64,000 bases of DNA from Pochonia chlamydosporia 170 (taxonomy: Eukaryota; Ascomycota; Sordariomycetes; Hypocreales; Clavicipitaceae), in assembly GCF_001653235.2 (NCBI RefSeq), contig NW_019154043.1, positions 806,001-870,000 of the forward strand, written 5' to 3'. The notes under the pieces are model-generated. The model saw only the letters and a program-made list of their open reading frames with translations. It was not told the DNA's origin and did no database searches. Positions 44,068 to 53,760 of this stretch are shown in pieces. Position 1 is the stretch's first letter. Every line of letters begins with the position of its first letter. Made by a program: the position numbers and the translations under genes.

Positions 44068-45352
44068 TATACAAGCGGGAGGGTATAGTGTAATGCAGAT
44101 AGATGCAGGGCAAAAAACCAAAAACCAAGTCAAACGAATGGCGTTTCTGAACGAGTGTAGCCAAGTCTCCAAACCGAGTGCGCAAGACAACCGATTTCAA
44201 ACTCAAAACGTCGCGATGGGCAAAAAGAGGGATTTCCAGAATGCGACGAAGATCGGCGCGTACTGTATATATTTTTAAAATCTGCGGGAGGGACAACGCT
44301 TCCCGTGTCTCGCTCTCCTCTGCATGAAGGTAAAATTAAACCAACTCTACCAATAACAAGACTCGACGCCGGTGCCCATCACAAGCCATTTTCTACCTTC
44401 TCGCCTCTGACAAGCCCGAGGTTGTCATTGTCATCTCACCAATCCGGGGGGACTAGCCACACTATCGACTGCAAGAACCAGGGCTTTCTGAGGCTAAGAT
44501 TCCTTCGGGTGGTGGTACAAACCGCACCAACATTGCCCAACTTGGCCCAACATGTTGTCGACGAGCCGCTTTGACAAGGGCCTTTCTCCTTGCTGACGGG
44601 CCAAAGTCCTCATGCAACACCACACTCTTCATCCCGCATTACCCCTGATTGGATCGTGGCTTTTCCATGGCGTGGTTCTTGTTCAACCCCACGACCATGG
44701 CTTTGCAGGTGGAGCTAACCTGATGAAGAGTTTGTCCGGGGTTGCTTGCCGACCAGCCCGGATCGTCTATACCCTGAAGAGACGTGAAATGCGACTGGGC
44801 AGTTGGGAAGTGACATTTCCCACTGCTACCTGTACCCGGTTGGGAGAGGAAAGCGTTGGCCTCCTGTTGGTGTTGGCAGTTTCTGGTATGAACGGCTTAC
44901 TCTTAACTTGGAAGCGAGACTGCTTTGTCGTTTATACTAACCCTCCAAGGAACTTTCCGAGCCACGAGCTTCGCAAGGGCCAGTTCTCGCTTGTTCTCCT
45001 TCTTCCTGAGGATCAATGCCTCCACACAACATACGCCACGGCGCTTTCGGCGACTCTTTGTCACCAACATTCCCCAGGATTTGGCGTCTTCACAATAACG
45101 CCTCATTTTAATATCCTGTTTACAACCGTAATGATAGCCCCGCCACATCTGTCAGTAACACCAACGTGCGGCCGGGCTTGCATTAGGAAGCCTTTGCAGT
45201 CTACACGTGCAGGGTGGCAAAAGTCAACCGGGAACCATCACTTACTGCTGCTCAAACCATGCGAGAAGGGTTACGTTCATTGTAACATCGATAAGCTCAA
45301 AGATCTCATATCCTTGCCTGTAAAAGGATTGTTTATGAAGAATACAAATCAT
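44068..45352. other. Intergenic, no gene seen
   Basis: About 1.3 kb between two leftward genes. A 288-codon plus-strand frame (44612-45478) overlaps the 3' end of the HET gene in antisense and has no coding signature. Confidence 0.5.
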
Positions 45353-47632
45353 TCACCGCAGCGTAAAATCCCGTTCGGCATTGGCTCCCAACGCTTCGCC
45401 ATTCATGATGCCATCGCAGTACACCTCGCCCCGATACTCCCACAACTCGTCTTTCGTCCCTACCACCCTCCTTATTAAATGCGGCGTAGTGCCCCCATGA
45501 AACACCGTGACTGCATCTCCTGGCTTCATTTCCGGCGGTCCCATGCCAACGTACCCTGTCCGCGTGAGATAGAGCCGCCGCCCGACGAGCTTGAGAATGT
45601 TGTTTGCAAAGGTGCCCATGTCCTCTCTGATCTCCATTCTACCGTCGAGACCGTGCTTTGTGAATGTCTCCTCGTCAATGCGCAGGTTTACTTTGGCATA
45701 TCGACGCCGTAGTCGAACATAACACTGCGCCCAACGTATTCGAGCCGACGCGACACACATTCCGATTACGTCCTCGACGACGTCCTTTAAAGCATCGCGC
45801 AGTACAAATGCTGCTGATATGGGATCCTGTGCGCAGACTCGCAACGCATCCATCTCCGGCGGTGGGATAAAATACCACGGGGTGATGCCAAGGGTTCGAT
45901 ATATTCGGGTAATGCTCCACGCTGCAGCCTTGACATCAGAGTCCAACAGGCGTTTTCCTACAAGGGAATGCTGGCTGTGAACGGTTTCAAGTCTATCAAT
46001 GCCAGCTTGTGTACCCAGTCGATTGGTAAATTGCTGATAACTTATACCAGAGCAACAAACTCGCTGAACCTGGAGAGCTAACGAGCGCTCATCAGCCGGT
46101 GACCCTTCTCCGCTTCGTATCTCATAAGCGTCACGCGCAAACTGCGCTGCTTCGTCGAATACACGCTTCGACCAGCGATAATCAGGAGCTCTTTGGAACA
46201 TGTAATCGACATCGTCGCGATACGTCCGCTCACCAACAGATGCAACCTCGTCCACCATGACTCCACGGATGGTCAACTCCCCGGTCTTGTGATTTACTTT
46301 AAACAAGCCGTTGTCCTTGGACCCTCCGGCGGTGAATAACGCTTCCAACATTGACGTATACCCGATAGGAAGCTTCAGCGGCATTTTCCAATCCGGGACC
46401 CAGGACGGCAGTCCCGTGGTCTTCCTCCCGGCCTGAGTGTAAAGCAGCACATCGACATTATCCTCCAGCAACAGGGTGGCTACTTCTGTATATACCCTCG
46501 GGACACCTGCCTCCGGATTCAGGGCGTTGTACCGAACATGGATTCGTTGTCGAAGAGGGTCGTCCTCTGCCATGAGCCCCAAAAGGCCGAATATTCTATC
46601 TTGGGGGAGACTTGCCCCAATCTTCTTATTGACATCGTTGACATTATACTTCAATACAAGGTCGTAGAGACTTTGCCTAATCCCCGTCTGGTGAATGGCC
46701 TTGCGTTCTTGGAAGACACGGTTGAATCCATCGCCCTTTGCGAAGATGCCGTCTCGTCGGTGGAGTTCCGCCTGTGTTATGGGTTCCCTTACGTGCCTAA
46801 CCCAGTGTGTGTTGTATATGTTGTAGAATAATTTGCCCCCGCGGAAGCAATCGAAGCATAATGACTGGTTGCCACAAACGAAGATGACCTCTGGGGGCAA
46901 ACATGCCTCTTGGATGGTCCAAAGACGGTTGAACCACGAGCGGTCCAGGACGTCGATGAAGCCATCCAAGGGGTACTGATCACCTCGCAGCCTGAGAAGC
47001 TCCAGAATGTCATCTCGGTCTTCCTTTTGATGCCCGGTTACTTGGATCGAAGAATCCATGACTGCGTCAAACACTTGCATGAATGTGGCGACACGAGGAC
47101 CCATGACTCTGCTTAGAACTCCTTCATTACTGAGCTCGCGGGTATACTTGAACCATTCGTCGGAACCACGCGTCGCCGTCCCTAACCATACAATGGTGCG
47201 GTTGCAGCTGGAGTAAATGTGCCGCATGAGCCTCACTTGATGCGCCTTTTCGTTGTCATCGCCACCTTGGCCCTTGGATGCCTGGTTAATACATATTTGA
47301 TCCACGAAGAGCGGCAGCTCTGTGACTTTGCTCTCAAGTAAATGCAAGAGGGCTAATTCCAGCGGACGCGTTATCCAGAGACGGTAAGATTTGCCTCCAT
47401 CTTCCACGATGATCGGTCGATTGGGTTTGCTTTTGCCCCAGGAATACGAAAGAGCGTCGTATTTGCATGATGCTTTACCGTTGGCGTCGATCTCGGCATC
47501 AATTAATTCGATTCTCACTGTGCCGTAGCAGCCTGGGATGAGGGGTGGTTTCGGCGGCAAAAGCCGGAGGAGACGAAATGTTTGGCGAGACAAGTCAAGA
47601 GGAGTGTATGTTAATGGTTCTGGGCCTAACAT
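45353..47632 (-). CDS. HET-domain protein (second copy type, 759 residues)
   Basis: Single-exon frame from ATG 47632. The HET domain occupies about residues 55-240: CKYDALSYSWG, RPLELALLHLL, PLFVDQICINQ, KAHQVRLMRHIYSSCNRTIVWLG, and RSWFNRLWTIQEACLP. The motif set is the full-length 'YxALSYxWG / D.ICINQ / R.W..QE' class, distinct from the shorter class at 37714, so the two genes are not recent duplicates. The C-terminal half ends with a beta-rich module containing TRTGYVGMGPPEMKPGD and VFHGGTTPHLIR, the common C-terminal region of this class. It probably acts in non-self recognition or cell death. Confidence 0.92.
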   Translation of the reverse strand: MLGPEPLTYTPLDLSRQTFRLLRLLPPKPPLIPGCYGTVRIELIDAEIDANGKASCKYDALSYSWGKSKPNRPIIVEDGGKSYRLWITRPLELALLHLLESKVTELPLFVDQICINQASKGQGGDDNEKAHQVRLMRHIYSSCNRTIVWLGTATRGSDEWFKYTRELSNEGVLSRVMGPRVATFMQVFDAVMDSSIQVTGHQKEDRDDILELLRLRGDQYPLDGFIDVLDRSWFNRLWTIQEACLPPEVIFVCGNQSLCFDCFRGGKLFYNIYNTHWVRHVREPITQAELHRRDGIFAKGDGFNRVFQERKAIHQTGIRQSLYDLVLKYNVNDVNKKIGASLPQDRIFGLLGLMAEDDPLRQRIHVRYNALNPEAGVPRVYTEVATLLLEDNVDVLLYTQAGRKTTGLPSWVPDWKMPLKLPIGYTSMLEALFTAGGSKDNGLFKVNHKTGELTIRGVMVDEVASVGERTYRDDVDYMFQRAPDYRWSKRVFDEAAQFARDAYEIRSGEGSPADERSLALQVQRVCCSGISYQQFTNRLGTQAGIDRLETVHSQHSLVGKRLLDSDVKAAAWSITRIYRTLGITPWYFIPPPEMDALRVCAQDPISAAFVLRDALKDVVEDVIGMCVASARIRWAQCYVRLRRRYAKVNLRIDEETFTKHGLDGRMEIREDMGTFANNILKLVGRRLYLTRTGYVGMGPPEMKPGDAVTVFHGGTTPHLIRRVVGTKDELWEYRGEVYCDGIMNGEALGANAERDFTLR

Positions 47633-48472
47633 TGTCAAGATCAGAGAGTTCAGCCTGCATTTCGTAAGAAACTACGTGAGAGTAAGTTCACCAGTAAATC
47701 AAGCTGGAAGTCAGTGTTTCTATGTTTCCCAATCTCAACAGCCCTGGAAGGAAAGCCTCGAACGCCTCAGCCGCAAATCAATATTGTGTTAGTGCCCAAT
47801 CGATGGTGGCTTGTGGTGGGATATGATCCACACTCTAGCAAAAGTTGATGGCGCCACCCGCGCTGGTTAAGCTTATATACTTGGAAACTGTATAAACTTG
47901 TGCGTGGCTGTTGGCAACCTCAAGATGGAGGCGAAAGTCCTGAACACCTATCCGATGGGAGATGGGGCTTGCCAGCACGGTGTCATGCATTCTACAAATT
48001 GCATTTGGAACATGCTTTACCAACTGCATTTTGACGGCCCTGCCGAACCGGGAGCGGACCCGGACTTGCTTGCACATGTCTCCGTGGTCTGAGTCCGCGT
48101 CTTGGTTCCGATCCTAGTCCCGTTCATCGTCGGTACATTGCCGTTTGCCGGCGCGTTCTCGGCTTGCCTTCTCCGAAAATCCTGAAGACGAAACACCATC
48201 CTGTTCTTGGGGAAATGGTTCAAATCACCGCAGTCGATACAATTGGGAGAAAGGCACAAAAGTTAGAATCCCCAGGGTCTGCGGCATGGGCTTGGCCACC
48301 TAGGTCATGGGAAGAAGCCCCGAGCTCTAGAGGTTACTGCTTTTGTGCATGAATCAGAAGGGCGCTCTCGACGAGATCAAACTTGGCAGCTCTGGCTCCA
48401 GCCGTTTATTTACATGCGAGCACAGTGAGTGTTCATACGGCTTGGAACTCGCACCCCGCCACTCCTATCCAT
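47633..48472. other. Intergenic, no gene seen
   Basis: Holds the HET gene promoter and the 3' end of the oxidase gene. Nothing else is supported. Confidence 0.5.
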
Positions 48473-49932
48473 CTACCGGTCTTGATATGTAGGTATATGA
48501 ATAGTCTTCAAATCTCTCAAATCCTTGACCTGAGTATCTGGCCGCATCACGTCTCTCTCCGCCTTGCGGCCCTCCAGCCTCCATTCAGGTTTCAGCCCTC
48601 GTGGCTTCCCCTCCAGCGCGTCAGCAATGTAATCGCCGATAATGGGAAACATTTTGAACGCATGGGCGCTCCCGCCTGTCGCTATTAACATCTCCGGGTG
48701 TTTGGGATGTTTGTCGATGAGGTAATGCGAATCTGCAGTGTCCGTACACCAGCATAATCGCGCGTCCACTAGCGGTCGTCCTCTAAATTCTGGCAAAACT
48801 GACTCAACAAAGGCTGTGATATTGTTGATTGCTTCCTCAGGAACTCCATTCTGAATGTGCTCGCTTGCGTAGTGTGGGACTGAATATGCGACTTGTTTGC
48901 CGTCCTCGGTGATATACTTTCCCTCCAACAGCTCGTACCCGGGGGATCCATCGCAAATCTTCATCAGCCCTATGCTCCTTTTAATAAAATACGATGAAAA
49001 GCGTTGAACATATAGTACGCACCTGTTTCACGATCCGGCTCAAAGGTATATCCCATTTCCAAGTTGTCAATCACCGGTATACCCTGCCATCGTTGCACTT
49101 CCTCGCGCGTCAGTTGCAAATGTGCCACCACCCAGCATTTCGATGATAGATGCTTTGATAGCACATCTGGCAGTAAGCTCGGCGAAGCAGCGCCTGGGCA
49201 AAAGACGTATCGATCTGCAGTGAGCACATCCCCTGACGCCGTCTTGATGCCTCGTAGCTTCCCGGCGTCGTCAACGTCTAGTCCCGTCATGGTACCCATG
49301 CGTCCAGATATAAACAATACTCCTTTCTTGGTTGCTAATCTTGCCCATTTCTCAGGAGCCTTTCGAGAGTGTGCCCAACCTGCTTCGGTGTTGTAAATTC
49401 CCGTCCAATTGTCAATGCCGTTGGAATGCTCCAAGTTGGGGCAGTGTCTGACGATGTCGTCCCGACTATGGATCTGCTCTATAGATGCACTTCTTCCAAT
49501 ATTCCTTAGGTTTTCACAAGCTTTATTCATCCCCTCTTTGGCAGCAGCATCACCACAAGTGGTTGCAAGACGACCCTAGTATGGTGTTAGTCTCAACGTA
49601 GTTAACAGTTGCATTTCAACTTACCGTTTCGTGGAAGATGCCATTGAACGCGGGGTCTCGCCACGCTTCGAGGGCTTCTACAGCCAATCTTGTATATAGA
49701 GCGTCATCGTAGTCGGTGCGAATGATTTTGTTGATGTCATTCGCAGCAGAGTCAATGCTGGGGTAAGGCTGCCTGTCAATGCAGGTGATTTTCTTGTATC
49801 CTCGGCGAGATAGATGATACGCCGTACTTATTCCAAATGTGCCACTTCTACATGTTAGACACGGTTCGAATCTTATAGTGAGAGAACTTACGCTCCAATG
49901 ATAAGTATGGACGTATTCTGCGGCGTAGTCAT
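48473..49932 (-). CDS. FAD-dependent amine oxidase of the amadoriase/sarcosine/saccharopine oxidase type (4 exons)
   Basis: Exons 49932-49892, 49847-49625, 49575-49023 and 48969-48473 join in frame to 437 residues. The N-terminal dinucleotide fold reads ILIIGASGTFGISTAYHL (residues 9-26, GxxGxxG), followed by the DAO-family signature DINKIIRTDYDD. SKCWVVAHLQLT and CWCTDTADSHYLIDKHP, then ATGGSAHAFKMFPIIGDYIADAL, form the C-terminal part of the flavin site. This combination is typical of fungal fructosyl-amino-acid and saccharopine/sarcosine oxidases, which bind FAD covalently through a Cys; that Cys is probably in the CWCTDT region or near it. No peroxisomal SKL-type tail is present (ends YQDR). 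The exact substrate is not determinable here. Confidence 0.88.
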
Positions 49933-50660
49933 GTTGAGCAGATGGTAACTCTGACTGTGGATACGGATTATCACCTCATCCTATCTTTACAATTTCATGA
50001 GGTCTGCTCGAGACCGGATGAATCGGAAATACATGAATTGGTTCTGATGAAATGTTGCAAAATTATACGACGACTTTGGTGCGCGAACGACTAGGTTGTC
50101 CAGGTTGTCAAGCATATTACGTGGCGTTATGAGGATTGGTAATGGTACCTGCAGCCGACGCCCTTCAGCGGAACTTGGTAGAATGTTTCAGCTTGTCAAG
50201 ACTCGAGACAATTGACGCTAGTTGCTTCCCCAGCAGTCAATTCAATTTGGAACACTTTATAAAGAACCCCATTCATTAAGCTTTCTTGTCTCCTTTGCCA
50301 AGATTCCCTTGCATTACCACCATGGTACAGAAACTGGGCAAAGCAACTGGTGCCTGACGTGGCTGTTTCTAGACTCAATGGTTGAAATCAATGACGGCGC
50401 AAGTATGGAGCCTTTGTACCACGATTCACGTAGTGAATGGTATATTTGCCATCGAGACCATGATGTCATCCTGATATATGGATATTCACCACATTCGCGA
50501 AACTGAATCGGGTGCAATGAATCTTGACATCATGAATTGTTCGACAACGTCAATGACATTTCATTGTCCGAGAAATAAAATGTTGAAACCGCCGTGAATT
50601 CGTCCTTGTTGCATTAGCTGCTTGAACTTCCACTACAAGGTCCCTGGTCAAACAAGCAAC
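49933..50660. other. Divergent promoter region
   Basis: Separates the flavin oxidase and the Ohr gene. No gene is seen. Confidence 0.5.
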
Positions 50661-51230
50661 ATGTTAGCACCAAGAATTCTAAGCTCTTTCATCCGGCAAA
50701 CGCCACGGCGTGTCGCGGTGCCCAACGCAAACACTTTATCAGCAGCAAGAGTATCCTGCCTACCGCAACGGTATCTCAACACAGACACCGCTCCGGTGCT
50801 GTACTCGGCCCACGCAACCGTGGTTGGCGCTCGAAATGGACACATCAAAGGCAGCGAGGGTCTGCATGTCAAGCTCTCCATGCCCACTGCGCTGGGTGGT
50901 GAAGGGGGATACGGCAAAACCAACCCAGAGGAACTATTTGCCGCATGTTACGGATCATGTTTCCAGTCAGCAATGAACCTCAGTGCCAAGCAACTCGGCA
51001 TCACTATGCCTATCGATCCCAGGGACAGCGTTATTGAGACAACGCTTCACATGGTCGGAGACTTGTCCAAATTCGATTTGGGAGTCAGGGTTGAGATGTT
51101 GATCAAGGTTCGGGGCGTTAAGAAGGAGGATTTGGACAAGGTTATTGAGAGGACTAGGGAAACGTGTCCGTACAGCAGGGCAACGAGAGGAAACGTGACG
51201 ACCAATATCAAAGTGGAGGAGATGGCGTAA
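50661..51230 (+). CDS. Mitochondrial Ohr/OsmC-type organic hydroperoxide peroxidase
   Basis: 189 residues from ATG 50661 (context AGCAACATG); an upstream in-frame Met (50622) is less likely. Residues 1-40 form an Arg/Ser-rich amphipathic presequence (MLAPRILSSFIRQTPRRVAV), so mitochondrial import is predicted. The OsmC fold follows: VLYSAHATVVGARNGHIKG, NPEELFAACYGSCF with the peroxidatic Cys100, and ETCPYSRATRGN with the resolving Cys169, the two-Cys signature of Ohr that reduces organic hydroperoxides with lipoylated partners. The family is mainly bacterial and also known from ascomycetes. The gene is intronless. Confidence 0.92.
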   Translation: MLAPRILSSFIRQTPRRVAVPNANTLSAARVSCLPQRYLNTDTAPVLYSAHATVVGARNGHIKGSEGLHVKLSMPTALGGEGGYGKTNPEELFAACYGSCFQSAMNLSAKQLGITMPIDPRDSVIETTLHMVGDLSKFDLGVRVEMLIKVRGVKKEDLDKVIERTRETCPYSRATRGNVTTNIKVEEMA

Positions 51231-51761
51231 GTCGGTCCGCCGCCGCAGCAAAGTTGTAGGTTAAGGTTAGTATATCGTATATAGGTAGTTAGTGATACTG
51301 ATGATACTATCGAATGGGTTTTGACACATACCGAATTGAGACTTGTTACTACAATTGCAGGAATATATTGTTAACTGTGCTGTACATTGGTCTAGGCAGA
51401 CTCGAAACGCTAAACATAACCCATAAGTACGGCCCAGCACTGAATCATTTGCAAGATGAGCGCGCATATGGTGGTTTGCACTGGTCAAACATAGCATAAC
51501 GCCTGGCCAAACTGTATTGACATTAATATCCGTAGTGGGGCTGTGCAGGCTATCCCCTGGTAATAGGGAATGAAATAGTCAATACAAAACCAACAGGGTC
51601 CAACTCATAATGAATTTGCTTCACTTTGTTGAGTAAACTTCAGAGGCGGTGGTGCTTTCGTGACGGCCTGCCACCATCTCTTCTCACGCAAACTCCCGGA
51701 TCATCCACAACAAGGATATTGCCCGTCAGAGAAGCATTCCTGCCCTCTGACCGTGTCTTCA
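51231..51761. other. Intergenic, no gene seen
   Basis: Between two rightward genes. An in-frame extension of the F-box gene reaches back to 51660. Confidence 0.45.
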
Positions 51762-53039
51762 ATGGCAGCTTCACAAAACCCCTCGATGTTGCTACACCTT
51801 CCCAACGAGCTTCTTCTTCAAATCTTCACAATCTTGCCCAAGATTGGGGATGCACTAAACCTGTCTGAAACATGCCATCAACTTCACCAACTCTTTACGA
51901 GCCCAAGGCACGAGCTCAACATCCTTCAGTCCATTGCAGGAGTGCAAACACCCGCCTACCCGGACTTGGCAGCCGCCTTCTCTTCTTGTCTTGTTAAACT
52001 TTCCGATCTATCATGGTGGATACAAGGACGCGAAGGGGTAAACTACATATTCACTTTCGACTATGACAACTTTGATCGCCAGACAGTCGAAAAATACAAC
52101 CTGCAGGGTCTAAACTTGATGTGCACAAAGACGTCCTATCGAACTGCGCTGTTTCAATTTCTAGCCCAGTTTCACGACTTGGCTCAACACAATGGTACTG
52201 GTTTCTACGAGGATATAACCCTCAAGCTATTTTCGCATGCCGCCAAACTCCAGGAAGTTGCTCTACACCAATCACAAACCACGCCAGACTTGTACTCCGA
52301 CAGCATGCTAATTGCACTGGCTCTGCATTGTTTTGTCAAGCTGTGGGTGCTTTGGTTCCTGTGGGATTACCCTCCGATTGAGGATATTAGGTCACAATAT
52401 TTGGGACATGCTCTCGATGATGAGTTGCATCTACCCTTGATTCCCTCCGTGCGCATTGAAAAGGATTTTTCGGGAGACCAATTTCCACGGCAAGCACCAG
52501 CACCTGCTCCCGTAAGCGCCGGGTGGGAAGATGGGAATGTGGGATCAGATCTGCAATATTTACTGCAAGCCAGTCGGCGAGTGATGGAGCAGGGGAGAAA
52601 AGAAGACTGGCCTACTCTTATCCATGTTCTTTGTCTCTTGCGCCAAATCATCGGCCTCATTGACAAGCTCGTGGATTGTCTGCCTCGTGCATGGAGCGGC
52701 GTTCCGCTAACATCTGCGCGCGACTTGCTCGAGTCACAAACATCAGACCTCGGCCGCCGTTACTATGTACACAGTCGTGGCGGACAGCCATTGACGGTCA
52801 AGAGCTGCCAAGAATGGTACCAGAAAGAAGCTGACATACATCCGTCAGCTGTCAAGGGTTTCTGCTGGCTGAATGAAGAGTGGCTGCAGGTGGTTGCAGA
52901 CGATCCCAAGTGCCTCCGTGATAAAGCGCACAGAGGGGTCGACTTTTTTCCTGGGAAGATTAAAATTTTTGAGAATGGAGATCCCCATTTTCACGAGTGT
53001 TGGCTTTGTCCACCTAACCACTCAATATGGGATCCCTAA
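51762..53039 (+). CDS. F-box protein
   Basis: 425 residues from ATG 51762; an upstream Met in frame (51660) adds 34 unconserved-looking residues. The F-box is at residues about 9-47: MLLHLPNELLLQIFTILPKIGDALNLSETCHQLHQLF. The rest is helical with no leucine-rich or WD repeats recognised; an acidic/Pro linker (RQAPAPAPVSAGWED) lies near the middle, and the C-terminus has a His/Cys-containing tail (DPHFHECWLCPPNHS). An SCF ubiquitin-ligase adaptor role is inferred. This class is highly expanded in filamentous ascomycetes. Confidence 0.82.
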   Translation: MAASQNPSMLLHLPNELLLQIFTILPKIGDALNLSETCHQLHQLFTSPRHELNILQSIAGVQTPAYPDLAAAFSSCLVKLSDLSWWIQGREGVNYIFTFDYDNFDRQTVEKYNLQGLNLMCTKTSYRTALFQFLAQFHDLAQHNGTGFYEDITLKLFSHAAKLQEVALHQSQTTPDLYSDSMLIALALHCFVKLWVLWFLWDYPPIEDIRSQYLGHALDDELHLPLIPSVRIEKDFSGDQFPRQAPAPAPVSAGWEDGNVGSDLQYLLQASRRVMEQGRKEDWPTLIHVLCLLRQIIGLIDKLVDCLPRAWSGVPLTSARDLLESQTSDLGRRYYVHSRGGQPLTVKSCQEWYQKEADIHPSAVKGFCWLNEEWLQVVADDPKCLRDKAHRGVDFFPGKIKIFENGDPHFHECWLCPPNHSIWDP

Positions 53040-53760
53040 ATGCAATGCCAACTGGAAATGGCAGCGTCGATTTACAAGGCAGAGAATAGGCGAGCAATGT
53101 AAGAGCCTACGCCATATGCCACAACGTGGGCTATCATTGCTCCATATTGGGAAGTCATGCAGATATTCACGATAGAATTTGGTTGAGCATGCCATCAAGA
53201 CGATTTCCTGACGCAGTCTCACAGCACAAGACAAGCTGATTTAGCATTGTTGAGTAGTCGAGTTCTGCCCATGGACTGGAACTGATAACCAGGCGACAAA
53301 GTGCGGTTGGCTTCCAAACAGATGCAGTAATAAATGACACCAATTGCAACGTATAACTTGTTCCCGGCCTTCCTACACCAATTTGCTTAACAAAGTATCT
53401 CATATTGAGTCGTCTGTCTCAAAACCGTCAGTAGCTGACTTACACGAGACTGAATTTGAGGGATCGGTGGTCGGTGTCTTCTATGCTCCGAGTCCCGATC
53501 GTCCGATCGTCCATACCGATTTCCCCACCAAAATATCCCAACTTGACTTGACTCTTTGGATGCAACTCAACTGCCGACCACACATGGCATGGCATCACCG
53601 TGCTGCCTCTCCTCAGGCTGCGTCAGTTCACCAAAGCCCGTTTCAAGCGAATGAGCTCCTATTCACTCGCATTGCATTGCGCATGGTCTCGACTTAAGCT
53701 TATATCCCCCGTATACTCTCGCGCCAACCAACCACTGTGGCTTGTAGTGTCTGTGACATT
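53040..53760. other. Intergenic, no gene seen
   Basis: Promoter region of the Zn2Cys6 regulator. Short frames only. Confidence 0.5.

Noticed and set aside
44612..45478. 288-codon plus-strand open frame
   Set aside because: Overlaps the HET gene in antisense, residue usage looks random, and no homologous motif is seen.
49863..49872. GGTTCGAATC as a possible tRNA T arm
   Set aside because: It lies in an intron of the oxidase gene and no cloverleaf can be drawn around it.
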